NCBI GenBank assembly: GCA_019915135.1
Contig: JAHLMK010000014.1
Coordinates: 1,302,001 to 1,366,000 of the forward strand
DNA: 64,000 bases
Reading direction: 5' to 3'
Source: Strobilurus pachycystidiatus
Lineage: Eukaryota; Basidiomycota; Agaricomycetes; Agaricales; Physalacriaceae
The position numbers and the translations under genes were made by a program. This document shows positions 53,946 to 64,000 of the stretch, in pieces. How positions within the stretch are numbered: position 1 is the first letter of the stretch; the number at the start of each line of letters is the position of its first letter. The notes under the pieces are model-generated. The model did no database searches, was not told the DNA's origin, and worked only from the letters and a program-made list of their open reading frames with translations.

Positions 53946-56324
53946 ATGTCGAAGTCAACAGCTGGTCCCAGCGCCAGAGATCGGAAAGACCAGTATCATC
54001 ACACCATACCTCGCTTCATTCTTCGTAAATTTCAAGTCGGACCGAGACTGTAAGTTTCTTGATGAACACTCCGGCTTTCCCCAGCATGTTGTTCTCATGC
54101 CACACTACGCAGGTCGAAGACCGAGCGCCAAAAGGCTTTTCGCAAAACGGGAGTAGATCCCGAATATGTCCTCTACTACGATGTCGCAAAGAAATCCCTA
54201 GACACACTTCCCATCGGCAAAGTCCATGGCGTCACAAACCTCTATCGTGATGCGTCGAATCCTGACAATGCCAACCACCTCGAGGAGAAATTCTCAAAGC
54301 TCGAGCAGCGCGTTTCCGGAATCTTGAAACGAATCGACGACGCCATTGGCACGGCGAACGCCCACACATTCGACGTGACCCGAGAGGAGCTAGGCGATCT
54401 CCGGAAATTCCTCTTCTTGCAGTCATTCCGACGCGATGTCGTGTCTAAAGACATGTTTGATGGTGAACACCCCGCGAACCGTCCATTTCGTCCTCGTCTT
54501 CTCAAGCTTCAAGAGAAGCTGGGGCTCACGTCGAGCGTCGACCTATGGCTGTATTTTCTGGACTACTACCTCCGCACGCCGCATGAGCAGCTTGTTGAAG
54601 AGGGTGGTCGGTGGATGGAGGGGAAGAGTACTTCCGACATGCTCTCCATGAGTAAGAGCGAAGCGGATAATCTCGACAACTTCGAGGCCATCACGTATAA
54701 CCAGCGTTCGCTGATGTATTACGTCGGGGTTTGGGAGGCACCCCTAGGATGTGAATTCATCATGGGGCATAACGCGTTCGGGCTATGGGAGGGGCTCTTG
54801 ATCCCTTCGCCGGAAGTTCAGCTGCACTTCATCTATATCGTCAGCCCTCGGATCGCGCTTGTCCTGCGAATGAACTACTTCCGTCCTGGTATGGCCACGG
54901 CTGCGCAGCTGCTTCCCATGTGTAACAGCGACCTGATCCATATTCCCCTGGAGAATGCCATCCCCACATACAGCAGTACCCTTCCGGCCATTCTTGTGGA
55001 CAGCGACGATCTTGGCAGATTTTCGGCGTCTGTCAATGCGTATCGTTCAACGACTGCCGCCAAGAAGGACGTCTTTCGGTTCAACGCCACCCGATTGACG
55101 AAAGCCCAACTGGTGCTCGTCAATTCCGTGATCCTGCTCAATGCGCATGAAGACGGCGGACTGACTTTCTTGTCCAAGTCGAATATGCTTTCGATGACAC
55201 GGGAGTACTTGCGAAGCAAGGACTGCATTATTCATGAGACACCAACCAAGAAGGATTCATATCGATTGCTGTTGAGGGTGCTGATGCCAAAGCCTGCCCC
55301 GACGCACGAGCCTGGGAGAGGGGATGAAATTCCTGGAGTGGACGGAAGGCTGTTTAGGTTGATTCTCGATGCAATCACCTTACCATCGGGCGAGTCATCG
55401 AGGCGTTACATTAGGGCATGCAATATCAACTCTCATCTTGTTCGCGATGGCGTCCACGACACTCCCTTCGGAGCAGACGTTAATACGCTACTCGATGAGT
55501 TCAGCCGCGCTGAGACATCACAGTCAATTGTCAGGAGCTCTACCCCACCCATCTTTTCGCGAGTCCTGCCTGCCGTAGTCTGCGAGGCGGTCCTCTACGC
55601 AGCATATACCCTTCTGGCGATACGTGTCCCGCGCCTTCTGCCAAGCATCGAGAATCCCATAGATCAGATCATCGCCGACGTAGTCTGTGTCCGTCTGATT
55701 TCGCTCCTCGACATTTACAACTTGCCGGGATGGTCGAATACTGCGGCGGTAATAAGAGATATTCGCAATGGTGGAAATGTCACCCACAAGCGCTGCACAG
55801 ACGTCATGAAGGAGGCGCTCGACCGCACGTTGACGGAATTACTCCCGCGATATGTGGGGGGTGGACACCCGTCGTACGAGGAGCTGTTATTCCTGTGCAA
55901 TAGGATCGAAGACTTGCCTAGTATCTTGGTATCTGAGCATGAGGTAGTAGGCCAGTCGCAGAACTTGCTGGATGTTGCAATCCAGCGACAGCAAGAAATC
56001 CTACGCCCCCCTCCTGCCTCTGTTATCCGCCCGATACGCCTGCACGCTCACTTCATTGGGACTATCGAGCCAGGCGGTACGCGCACTGCTGTTCGAGACT
56101 ACTATGTCGTGATGATGAGGATGAAGATGAACCTGGCCTTGCTGGGGGTTGGGACTAGGGGCGCTGGTGACTCGGAATCTGGATCTTCGTCGTCGGGTGG
56201 CGCTGGCGTCATTGATGCGATTGATGCTTTATTGAACGATATTGTGAGAATGCGGTTTCTGATGTGGTGGGCCAGAGCGCGGCCAGACGCACTGGAGCAT
56301 TTTTGCGTTGGATTGCTGCGGTAA
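53946..56324 (+). CDS. DUF4238 domain protein
   Basis: Two exons, 53946-54049 and 54113-56324, give 771 residues in one frame. Exon 1 reads MSKSTAGPSARDRK, then DQYHHTIPRFILRKFQVGP, the diagnostic N-terminus of DUF4238 (the H-x-I-P-x-x-x-L-x-x-F pattern). The intron gtaagt..acgcag (63 bases) joins PRL to SKTERQKAFRKTGVDP. Within the domain are NLYRDASNPDNANHLEEKFS, the block FLFLQSFRRDVV and VWEAPLGCEFIMGHNAFGL. The latter matches the usual region where the protein scores whether a residue can be read from the 'FI.GDNP' position. The C-terminal half is helical and unassigned. Family knowledge: DUF4238 occurs in bacteria, phages and expanded fungal families; its biochemical role is unknown. 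The start is well supported because the motif begins 15 residues later. Confidence 0.87.
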
Positions 56325-56624
56325 TATTCGAGTATTAGTCTTGAACAGCGGTCGTTAACATGAACATAATCATGGATTCCGACTGCATTACCGGTCTGGC
56401 TAGACGAGACGGCTAATATTCATTGCATTCTTCTAGGTGACAAGATTGTAAGTAGGCAAACCTAGGGCAAACCGTTGGGGTTGTACTTAGATGGGTTACT
56501 ACCGGGTTAGTGTAGAAAGACGTGCACGTGGCTGGGTCTGGAATCAGTGGCTGTGTAAATGTTCCTTTCTTTCTGCCACATATATTATCATACATAGCGC
56601 TGAGTAGGACATTACTGACGGCCA
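56325..56624. other. Short intergenic
   Basis: Between the DUF4238 stop and the start of the RNase H-like fusion gene. Nothing recognised. Confidence 0.5.
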
Positions 56625-58922
56625 ATGCTGCTGGGCCCAGCGGTAGACGCGACTGAGGGGGAGGTCTATCTCGGCGCGTACCGTGACGAATCCACCGGCC
56701 ATTGCAGCTGCAGCGTATTTTGGGGAGATGGCGACGTCCGGTGCGTTGTTCAACAGACCGAAAAGACGTGTTTTTGGCTCAAAGATTTCACAGAAATATC
56801 TCTGAACGATGCCCTGAGTGCTGTACGACTCTCGGAGAGGCGCTGTTGCATGTACGACGCGCCTGATCATCGCCCGGTACACAAGTTGACTTTGCGCACA
56901 GGCTGCCCGACGATTCTTGGAGGAAATAGGCGCATGCGAGAGGTGTGAAGAGGCCGAGGACATTCGGAGATTTATGATTGTCACGAACAGCGTTTGCGTC
57001 AACCAAAGTGCGTCGCCCCTCCTTGCTTGATTGCTGTACTCAAGGCTCACCCAGCTTGCACTAGCACCTATTCATCCTGCTTCGTCGACAAGAACGGAGC
57101 ACACGTTGAAGGCGCTGACCACTTTCTCCTCCCCTATATCCGCACTCTTCTCCACAATACTCAACGCCATCGACTTTTGGTCCGGTTCTTCTATTCGCGA
57201 AAGAGTGACGCGTACGGTCTGCAGCAGGCTGCGCTTTTGGCAGAGAAAGGTGTCACTCGCCCACCTCCCGCGATGGAAGATTTGGCAGCTGCCGCACTTC
57301 CTATGCAGAGCCGCTTGGACGTGATCTTGAAGCGTGACGCAGTGGCTCTCAAACTCTTCAAAGCAGTCGAAGTCTGCGAGCTTGACTCCCGTGTGTTGGA
57401 TAGGGTACGAACGAAGGACATTCTTCACGTCTGTCAACCGACTCGGAAGCGCAAACGGGTTAATGTCGGTGACCAGTCTGAAGAACGGCCGCACAAGGTG
57501 ATCAAAGCAGAGGCAGACCAGTACATTGTGAGTACGCGATCGTCTGTTATGTTGCGGTGGTTAACATCTTCCAGACCATCAGCGTCAAGACTGTCCATAT
57601 CAAGGTCGAGGACGACTCTACCAAACTTTTGGATGAGTCATGCACAGAACACGACATCGCTACCCAGTCGTCGATGGCTGAAGATGATTCTCTGACACCG
57701 ACTCCCAGCCCCCGTCGGTCCACTCATAACGGTATGCATCTTTCCCTCATCACCGTTTTCCATTGTTGATCGAAGTCCAAGAACGAAACCCATCGACTCC
57801 ATCCATCGACTCTGCCACACATCACCCAACCACGCCTTCATCTCCCGCCTCTTCAGTACCAGGCTCCTCGCCAGCTCCTACACAGCGGCCTCTCTTTTTG
57901 GCATCGCAAAGTGAACAAACGATATCGGACTCGGACTCGTCTCAGGGCAGTGATTGGGGGGACGATTCGCCTTTGGATCCGACTCCAAGCTCACCGACGT
58001 CGCATAATCCGGTCTCAGTGCAGGGGAACAAGTGCCAGCGGCCCTCCGTCGCTTCTGGACCATCCTCTTCGAGCCAGGACCAATCGAGATCAACTTCCCC
58101 ACCTCTTGTCCACGATCCTTCACCACTCTTCTCCTCCTCCACCCTCGTGGACAATAGTTGCTCCATCGACTCTTTGCCCGCTGTTCAAACCTGGGCGTCG
58201 AGTTTGACTTGCGAGGTATCAACTCCGGAGAACGATCGCGAGGCTCCAATTTCCCTGTCAACGTCGAGTGTAGTCCCTCCGAGCTCGTCGTTCGAATTGG
58301 AAGAGGAGGAGAATCTGCAGCAGGAACATACCTCCCAATCTTCGACCCCGCAACAGGTCCAGGAAGAAGTAGAGAATTCGACGCCTTCTTCCGAGTCTCC
58401 TCCATCCCGAAGTCTTGCTCTTGATTCCGACGACGAGCTCTTTCCCTCCATCACCACTCTTGTGAACGACACTGGTAGTAGTATCCGGAGATCCATGCTG
58501 TCGCGTATGCAGAATATTGAAGCTGGTCTCGCTCTCTGCGGCCCGGGCCCATCGAGATCGATTGCACCGCAGGCAGAGACTCAGACACCGCGCAGAGTGG
58601 TGGCGCCGGCGACAGCGACGGCAAGCCCGACGATGAGAGGTCCGCAGGCGTTTCCGTTGATTACGCCGAGGCAGGAGCTGAGACGGGAGATGCTCGAGAG
58701 GGAGATCGTGAGGTCCCGTGCGGAGGCGTCGAGTAGGGATACGAGATTGGAGCCGCCGAGCATCGATAGGAGGGAAGACAACGTTCCAGGTGCCGTCACC
58801 GACTTAGGTGATATTAGTCCGGAGGTAAGCAAGTCAATCTTCCTGTCTATGTAGCTTGCTAATTGAGGTCATGACGATAGGAGCTGGAGATGTTCACGAC
58901 ACTATCGGATATCGATGATTGA
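56625..58922 (+). CDS. Degenerate RNase H-fold protein fused to a long disordered nuclear-type tail
   Basis: Seven exons keep one frame: 56625-56740, 56794-56851, 56902-57007, 57055-57527, 57575-57731, 57782-58824 and 58881-58922, 664 residues. Residues about 12-150 follow the RNase H fold of the two genes at 59-63 kb: EVYLGAYRDESTG, SVFWGDGDVRNISERCPECC, AARRFLEEIGACERC, IRRFMIVTNSVCVNQ, then VRFFYSRKSDAYGL and AALLAEKGV. The acidic metal ligands are replaced. D-G-S has become G-A-Y (residues 17-19), T-D-S has become T-N-S (Asn87), and the A-D-x-L-A position reads A-A-L-L-A. A nuclease role is therefore unlikely. After it come a basic nuclear-localisation-type TRKRKRV and two sumoylation-type sites, VIKAE (Lys244) and HIKVED (Lys261). 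About 390 Ser/Pro/Glu-rich residues follow and the protein ends EELEMFTTLSDIDD. The function is unknown; a DNA- or RNA-binding scaffold in the nucleus is an inference. Confidence 0.75.
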
Positions 58923-59046
58923 ACTTGAACTACTACAATGCTTTCGAATCGCTTTCGTTGCTTTTACTGGAATCACTACATATCTTTATTTTCGACACTT
59001 CCATCATTTGGCCTTCTTTGATACTTCGCATCCGAGTTAGTTTGGA

Positions 59047-59879
59047 TCATGCCGAGGAAGAATGAGGGAGCACCTTTAGACTGGACCACAATTTCATCTT
59101 ATTTCTCAACGCCTGTGTCAATTTATCCCAGTTCCTCGGTGGCACATCCTTCATCTCCGCTCCTCTCTTCGCCAGCTTGTCGGCGCCATTGTTTCCCTCG
59201 ATCTTCGAGTGGCTTGGGACATGTACCACCGAAAACCGAAGACGGTTGTGCACCTTGGCATTGTCCAGAAGAGTCTGTATGTATCGGAACACAGGCATGA
59301 ACTTGGTACGTTCGCTGACTTTCGGCGGAGGGGCTGAGGTGAAGACTAATTGGGAGGTAAGGCTGTTGAGCTAGAAGTTATGGGAGTGAATGAACCCACA
59401 GTCGACGACGAGCTTGCTGTCGGTCTTGATCACGAAGCTCGTACGGGGTGGGATAGAATTACACTTTCTGCGATGCGCTCCGATCTGTTCCAGGAAGTGG
59501 ACCATGGCCTAATTTGATTCTTGCCCGTAAGCGTGTCCGACATCAGACTCAAGACTGGAATTACCTCGCACTCAGCCCAAGTACTGTCCGCTCCCGGAGT
59601 GCAACGCGTTGATATGTTTCTGAGGGTGGTCGTAATGATTGGCATCAATCAATGATCAACGGGAGGAAAATACCTGGAGTCATTCGCTCCCCACCAAAAA
59701 CCTGTTCCGGCGCGATGCTGTTTGCTTTGTGTGTGGCGCGTGTAGCTGCCGTCAATGTATACCTCCACTTCGGGTGTGCAATGTACCATCCCGAGCAGTT
59801 GCGCTTTGTGCTCCAACTTTCTGGACACCCTCGTGGTATGGATACGGATGCCAGTACCAATGCGCGAAAGGGTGAACAT
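59047..59879 (-). CDS. Stand-alone RNase H domain protein (copy A, catalytic residues intact)
   Basis: Four exons, 59879-59674, 59619-59565, 59508-59400 and 59345-59047, add up to 222 residues with all phases consistent. The RNase H order is complete: VEVYIDGSYTRHTQ (first Asp), GTGFWWGANDSR, NISTRCTPGADSTWAECE (Glu), AMVHFLEQIGAHRR, SFVIKTDSKLVVD (Asp), and VVHVPSHSKIEGNNGADKLA (last Asp, in G-A-D-K-L-A). It thus keeps the D-E-D-D set that binds two metal ions and cleaves the RNA strand of RNA:DNA hybrids. There is no reverse transcriptase or integrase around it. The introns show it is expressed as a host gene rather than as part of a retroelement ORF. It is probably a domesticated descendant of a retrotransposon RNase H. 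The start may lie slightly upstream. Confidence 0.8.
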
Positions 59880-60465
59880 TTAATTCGAATGAAAGCACAT
59901 GGGCGTGAGGAGTGGGAGAGAATGGCGTTCATCGTGAGTCTGTGACTTGTTGGCTGTGTGTGTCTGTGCGCTGGCAGGAGTTTATATGACGGTGAGTTGT
60001 ATCTGCGCGCTTCGCATTAACGTCGAGCGCGCCTCAGGTGCATTACAAGCGCTCGATAGAGCCGCGAGCGCTTCTGTACATGGATGCACACTTAGTGATG
60101 GCGAAGACTTTGGGAATGATTCTGTATAAACGGCTATGTACGGTATAAGAGAGAGTATAAGTAGGCGGGTAGATGATAAATGTAGGTGGTAAAATATACA
60201 GGAAGAAGTACCATTAACTGGTCCGAGGTTTACGATATATGTATGTAGATAAATTCAAAATGCAAGCATGAGTTCTAGCCGCGTAGAGCAGCTCTAGTAT
60301 TCAGACACTCAGTCATCCGGGAGTACAAAGACTTAGGCGCCAGTGCGAAGTAGCTTTGTCTCGTCATCTGAACCGCTCCCTCATCGCCACTCTCTAGTGT
60401 TGGGCGAGATGGATCTTCGATACCCTGTCAGTCCAAGATTCTCGAGGATAGAAGCAGACCAAACC
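59880..60465. other. Intergenic
   Basis: Upstream of RNase H copy A and downstream of the zinc-knuckle gene. No feature recognised. Confidence 0.5.
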
Positions 60466-61814
60466 TTAACTGCACCGCCCTCTCTCTTGATGATTGCCCG
60501 CACTGACGGGGACCTGCATGGGCAAATGTGAGAGCTGAATGCATTATTAGAAGTTGGACAGACCTCAACAGTTCGCCTTTTCTTTGCTGACATACCGTAC
60601 CGTTTTCGTTGCATTCTTCACAGAAGGCTTCGCTGCTACTTTCGTTCCCGTAACATCCTGTAATCATGTTGTCAGATGGGCATTGAGGCATATCGCAGTG
60701 ACAAACCTTCTTCGCTGCACCGCGCTGGGAGGCAGCCACAACCTTCTTAGTCGTCGCTTTGGGCTTTCCGGCAAGCACTTTCTTCGGCTCCGCCTTCTTG
60801 GTGGTCGTGGCAGATTCCTTGACGGCTGGCTTCTTTGCGGCGGGTTCCGCCTCCTCGGTCGCGGTGGACTTGGTAGCCTGTTTAGCATTCTTGGCACAGT
60901 GACGTCAATGAGCCAAAAGAATAATAGGACGATTGTTGGCGCGCGCTCACCTCATTGATTCTTCCTGGCTGGTTCGCTCTCCCTCCTGTAATCGGCGGGG
61001 ATAGGTCACTACTTTTCGACACGTCAACCCTCGGCAGAGAGTCTATAAATTCCTCCCCTTGTGCGTGCATGGGGCAGTCCGTGGGCATAGCATGACCAAC
61101 TTGACCACACGAGCCACACCACGGGGAGTTGACACAGGTAAGAGTCCGCCCGTCGACATGGATTTGGAAGTCGAAAAATGGTTGTAGGAATGGCCGATGT
61201 CTGTCTTTGAGACGAATACTGTCCAGTACGAAGGTGCATGTCATACACCCGCTCAGACATCCGCTGGGGAGCCTTTGGCGATGGACATCACAGCTGATGA
61301 GTGGTATCGCTGCCTTGAGTTTTTGTTGTACTTGTGCGGTTGTAATGGCGAATGGAACATCGCGGATTGTGCACGTCCTGCTGGAGGGAAGTGCAGTCGC
61401 AGCCAGCCAGGCGTGAAAAGCGAAGTAAGTGGGGGAAAGGAAGTTCCGGGGTCGAATGATCTGAAGCCCAGATCTCAGATACGTATCACAGATATCGAAC
61501 GTCGGCGCCAACTCGACGAGGTACATATACCCGCGCAGAGAATCATGCTTGACGGACATGATTGTTGTGAGATCAACGTTTAGGCGCTCCCTAATGAACT
61601 CAGAAGCGCCCGCCTCCGTCGTGAAGTCCCAGGCATAGCAGGGGTCTACGGAAGAGGTCACGTCGCCGAATTGGAGAAAACTGAAGGCCAGGACGGGTCG
61701 CTGAATCTTCTCCCGGTATGCTGCGGGGCTGGCCTGCCATCCAACGAGATGGCTAGCGCCTAGGCCCTCAGTCGTGGGCCATTTACCAAGGGCGACCCTC
61801 AGCTCGCCGACCAT
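60466..61814 (-). CDS. Gag-like protein with a CCHC zinc knuckle and lysine-rich tail
   Basis: The main exon from 61814 to about 60951 begins MVGELRVALGKWPTTEGLGA. It holds a gag-type helical and RRM-like region (DVPFAITTAQVQQKL; FFDFQIHVDGRTLTC) and the zinc knuckle C-x2-C-x4-H-x5-C at residues 233-247 (CGSCGQVGHAMPTDC). The exon ends at INE|gtgagc. The next exon is histone-H1-like: NAKQATKSTATEEAEPAAKK, then TTTKKAEPKKVLAGKPK. Another intron (gtttgt..ttacag) leads to DVTGTKVAAKPSVKN. The end is uncertain: an unspliced stop at 60565-60567, or one more intron to a stop at 60466-60468. The open frame extends upstream to 61997 but without credible protein sequence. Family knowledge: CCHC knuckles of gag proteins bind single-stranded nucleic acid. 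It lies between two RNase H genes on the same strand. Confidence 0.65.
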
Positions 61815-62108
61815 AGCAGCGTTGTGACGATGTGAAAAATTATTATCCTGGGTACTATTGCTCGATCTGTGGATGCGACATTCAGGCAACATTCTGACCA
61901 CGACAACAGCAACAACGACACAGAAGAACTCACGAAGACATTTTTTCCTGGAGTCTCTGACGTTTCGCGGGTCTATCATCTGCATCCGAGTCCTCACTCA
62001 CGATCATATCTGCATCCGTCCTATCCTTAGCATGAGACACGTTGAAGTCGATGTGAATAAAGTTGAGCTCACGCAGAATCTGCCTCATCCCTTCGTCTCT
62101 TGGTCAGA
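61815..62108. other. Intergenic, 5' side of the gag-like gene
   Basis: Non-coding by my reading. The long minus-strand frame covers part of it (to 61997), but its residues (FFCVVVAVVVVRM) look like translated intron or promoter sequence. Confidence 0.45.
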
Positions 62109-62951
62109 TTACTTCTGAAAGTGAGATCCGAGTCCTCTTCTATCATGTCGGTGTTTGGAGCAGACAGAGAGTTTGCGTGACCGACCTTCGTCAGACCACT
62201 GGCGCATTCGTTCACGTAAGTCCACCGCAAGTGACTCCCAGCACCTGGGCGACACAGGTGGCAGCTGAGCACCTTTCCCGGCCAGCTCATGGGCACCAAC
62301 ATTGCCCTCAATGGAAGAGTGACCCGCGACGTACGACATCGAAATGCGAACTCTCTTGCGAAGGAAGGCGTTTTCCATTAGAGCGTCAATATACTGGAGT
62401 ATAGGGCGAAACTTCTGTTTGTACGTCTCCCAGCGGCCGTGCTTCTTGTGAAACGGATAGAAGAAGCAAATATCTTGGTGAACTGAATCAAAATCCTAGT
62501 GAAGCAGATGACATCAACGTACGAGTGAGGGTCATGATACTATCCGTCATCAACAGGAAGGTCGCGTTCTGTTCAATTCCTTTGCAATCATCGTCTGCAT
62601 TAATTTGTTCCAAGAATGAAACGACGGCCTGGGGATATCAAGCAAACGTTCACCACCGAAGACATTTGAGACGCGATTTCACCTGCAATTCAGAGATGTT
62701 GCAGTCCGACCCATCGGGACATCTCAGAGACAGATTTCTGTAGTGAAAGTCAATGGTGCTCGTAAAGTAAAGCAAACAACGTCGGGCAGCGCAAGTTTAT
62801 TGACGAAGACTTGCCTCGAATCATTCGGTCCCCACCAGACGCCACTGCCAGCAAGAGGTTCTTGTCCAGTCCGCTTTTTAATCTTTTTGCAGCTTCCGTC
62901 GATGTATATCTCGATGCATTGTCCAGAAACCACATGTGGGTGGTGGTTCAT
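62109..62951 (-). CDS. Stand-alone RNase H domain protein (copy B, last metal ligand changed)
   Basis: Four exons, 62951-62815, 62737-62683, 62628-62523 and 62482-62109, give 223 residues, almost the length of copy A, with introns at the same places and phases. Intron 1 uses a GC donor (gcaagt). The motifs are IEIYIDGSCKK (Asp), GSGVWWGPNDSR, NLSLRCPDGSDCNISELQ (Glu), AVVSFLEQINADDD, TFLLMTDSIMTLT (Asp), and YVAGHSSIEGNVGAHELAGK. In the last motif, G-A-H-E-L-A replaces G-A-D-x-L-A. The change of the fourth acidic ligand to His may weaken or alter catalysis; some RNase H enzymes tolerate changes there. The 40-base intron 3 is short but keeps the frame. It is probably a host gene of mobile-element origin, like copy A. 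Confidence 0.75.
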
Positions 62952-64000
62952 GTTCTAGGCGAATTTTGTGCACGTGATCCCAAAATTTCCTAATGGTATA
63001 CTGCAGCCGATCATTAGACGATCAGGGTCGTTTGGCATTCTTACCGTTTACGACGACTACATACTGAGAACAACTCACCTCGACCAATCGTCTAAGCTCT
63101 TGGCCTGCTCTGGCACTGCTCACTCTTGCGAAAGACTGCTTCGAAGTATAATACTAGGAAGTCAAGAATCGAATCGGAAACTAGTGTTGGCCAACAGTCT
63201 TCGCAATCTTCTGCAGGCATAGATTACTTGGCCCATGGCCATGATCCTATGAGAGCCTCTTGGTTTACTGCTTTACGCCCAGCTCAATAGCACAACTTCG
63301 AAGATCACTGAATCGGCAGTTCACAGGTAAACAGCCGTTTTTCTCCACAGATCCGAGTAGGGGAGAAACGGTTCTGAGGGCACTGGGGATATTGGATTGG
63401 TCGAAGCCTATTCAGGCTCTAACCAGAGTGATCAATTGCCTTCTAGGAGACGCGTCCCATGTCCCAATATCGCGTACCCCGTTGCTTCTGCATACGATGT
63501 ATCAAGCAGAAGATCGTTTCCAGGGGCTCCTTCTTTACTACGCTTATCACAAGTAACAAGTTGCGTCTTGATCCATGATTCAATCAAAACTTCCCGTGCT
63601 CACCTTCCTGAGTCCATCGTACTAGTAGCGTAGGAGCCATCATTGTAGATGCGCGTCCCTTTGTCTCAGATTCCTTGCGCCATCGTGTCAGATGTCTCAT
63701 GTCTCAACCCATGATTCAAGCGCTAGCTACTCTTCGCCGGTAAGGCTCACAAGCTTCTCATTGCCACTGCCGTAACTGTGTGCTCGGAACCGAACGAAAG
63801 ACATTCGTTCGGGTGCACCGGGAGTCTGAAACTGACTGCCTCGAAGGGCTGGTTTCACCCAATGAATTGAGACGCCTCCTGATGGGGCTCTCGTCTAATT
63901 GCTCTCGATGGATGTCGTACCTTTGTGGGAAGAAGATGGGAAGTCCCGGATGTTGATTTGCAATCTGTAGGGTATGTGCTCCTCATCATCTTTGATCATC
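62952..64000. other. Window end, no gene recognised
   Basis: Frames at 62968-63222 and 63260-63556 are open but show no motif or signal peptide, and I could not join them into a larger protein. A gene cut by the window edge is possible. Confidence 0.4.

Noticed and set aside
56544..57050. 168-codon minus-strand frame
   Set aside because: It is antisense to well-supported exons of the RNase H-like fusion gene and has no motif.
61815..61997. N-terminal extension of the gag-like frame to 61997
   Set aside because: The residues are low-complexity (VVVAVVVV) and a better ATG at 61814 precedes the conserved-looking start.
63260..63556. 98-codon frame near the window end
   Set aside because: No motif, no linkable exons; may be a chance frame or an edge fragment.
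1..64000. tRNA, rRNA, CRISPR or LTR retrotransposon features
   Set aside because: Looked for box-B-like GGTTCRA words, direct repeat arrays and LTR pairs by eye; nothing convincing was found, though a proper tRNA scan could still reveal one.

Overview
This window looks like nuclear DNA of an Agaricomycete (mushroom-type basidiomycete). Coding regions are split by many introns of about 40-65 bases with GT..AG borders. The families present are typical of that class: large F-box/LRR families, DUF6535 membrane proteins, a secreted GH45 cellulase with a fungal CBM1, CYP53-like P450s, histidine acid phosphatases and a STAND/NACHT protein. No tRNA, rRNA or CRISPR was recognised. I derived exon joins by hand from splice signals and frame; where I give exon coordinates the phases were checked base by base.

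Layout. 0-9 kb: a P450 (78-2431), an F-box protein, a GH45-CBM1 endoglucanase and an HCNGP/SAP30BP-like gene. 10.4-14.2 kb: a STAND gene whose single product carries two complete NACHT modules and no recognisable sensor repeats. 14.7-28 kb: an F-box gene paralogous to the first, two small paralogous membrane proteins, a short bZIP regulator with three GCN4/AP-1-type sites upstream, and a tandem duplication of an F-box gene plus an uncharacterised gene, one copy of which survives only as a 3' relic. 28.6-53.6 kb: a heavily duplicated block with three histidine acid phosphatase copies (two intact, one pseudogene), two DUF6535 genes in opposite orientation with a shared upstream region, a frameshifted F-box gene, a hypothetical gene and two CYP53-like P450 copies. 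The second P450 copy is split after codon 6 by a 1.3-kb DNA element with terminal inverted repeats. 53.9-64 kb: a DUF4238 protein and then a cluster derived from mobile elements: an RNase H-like fold that has lost catalytic residues and is fused to a long disordered tail (56.6-58.9 kb), and an array RNase H - gag-like zinc-knuckle - RNase H, all on the minus strand and with no reverse transcriptase in sight.

How the genes work together. There is no obvious single pathway. The window mixes saprotrophic functions (cellulase, phosphatases, P450s), fast-evolving accessory families (F-box, DUF6535, STAND) and domesticated or decaying mobile-element genes. The most unusual items are the dual-NACHT STAND gene with an intragenically duplicated exon set, the transposon insertion that supplies a replacement start codon to a P450, and the RT-less RNase H / gag-like gene array with its exapted relative.
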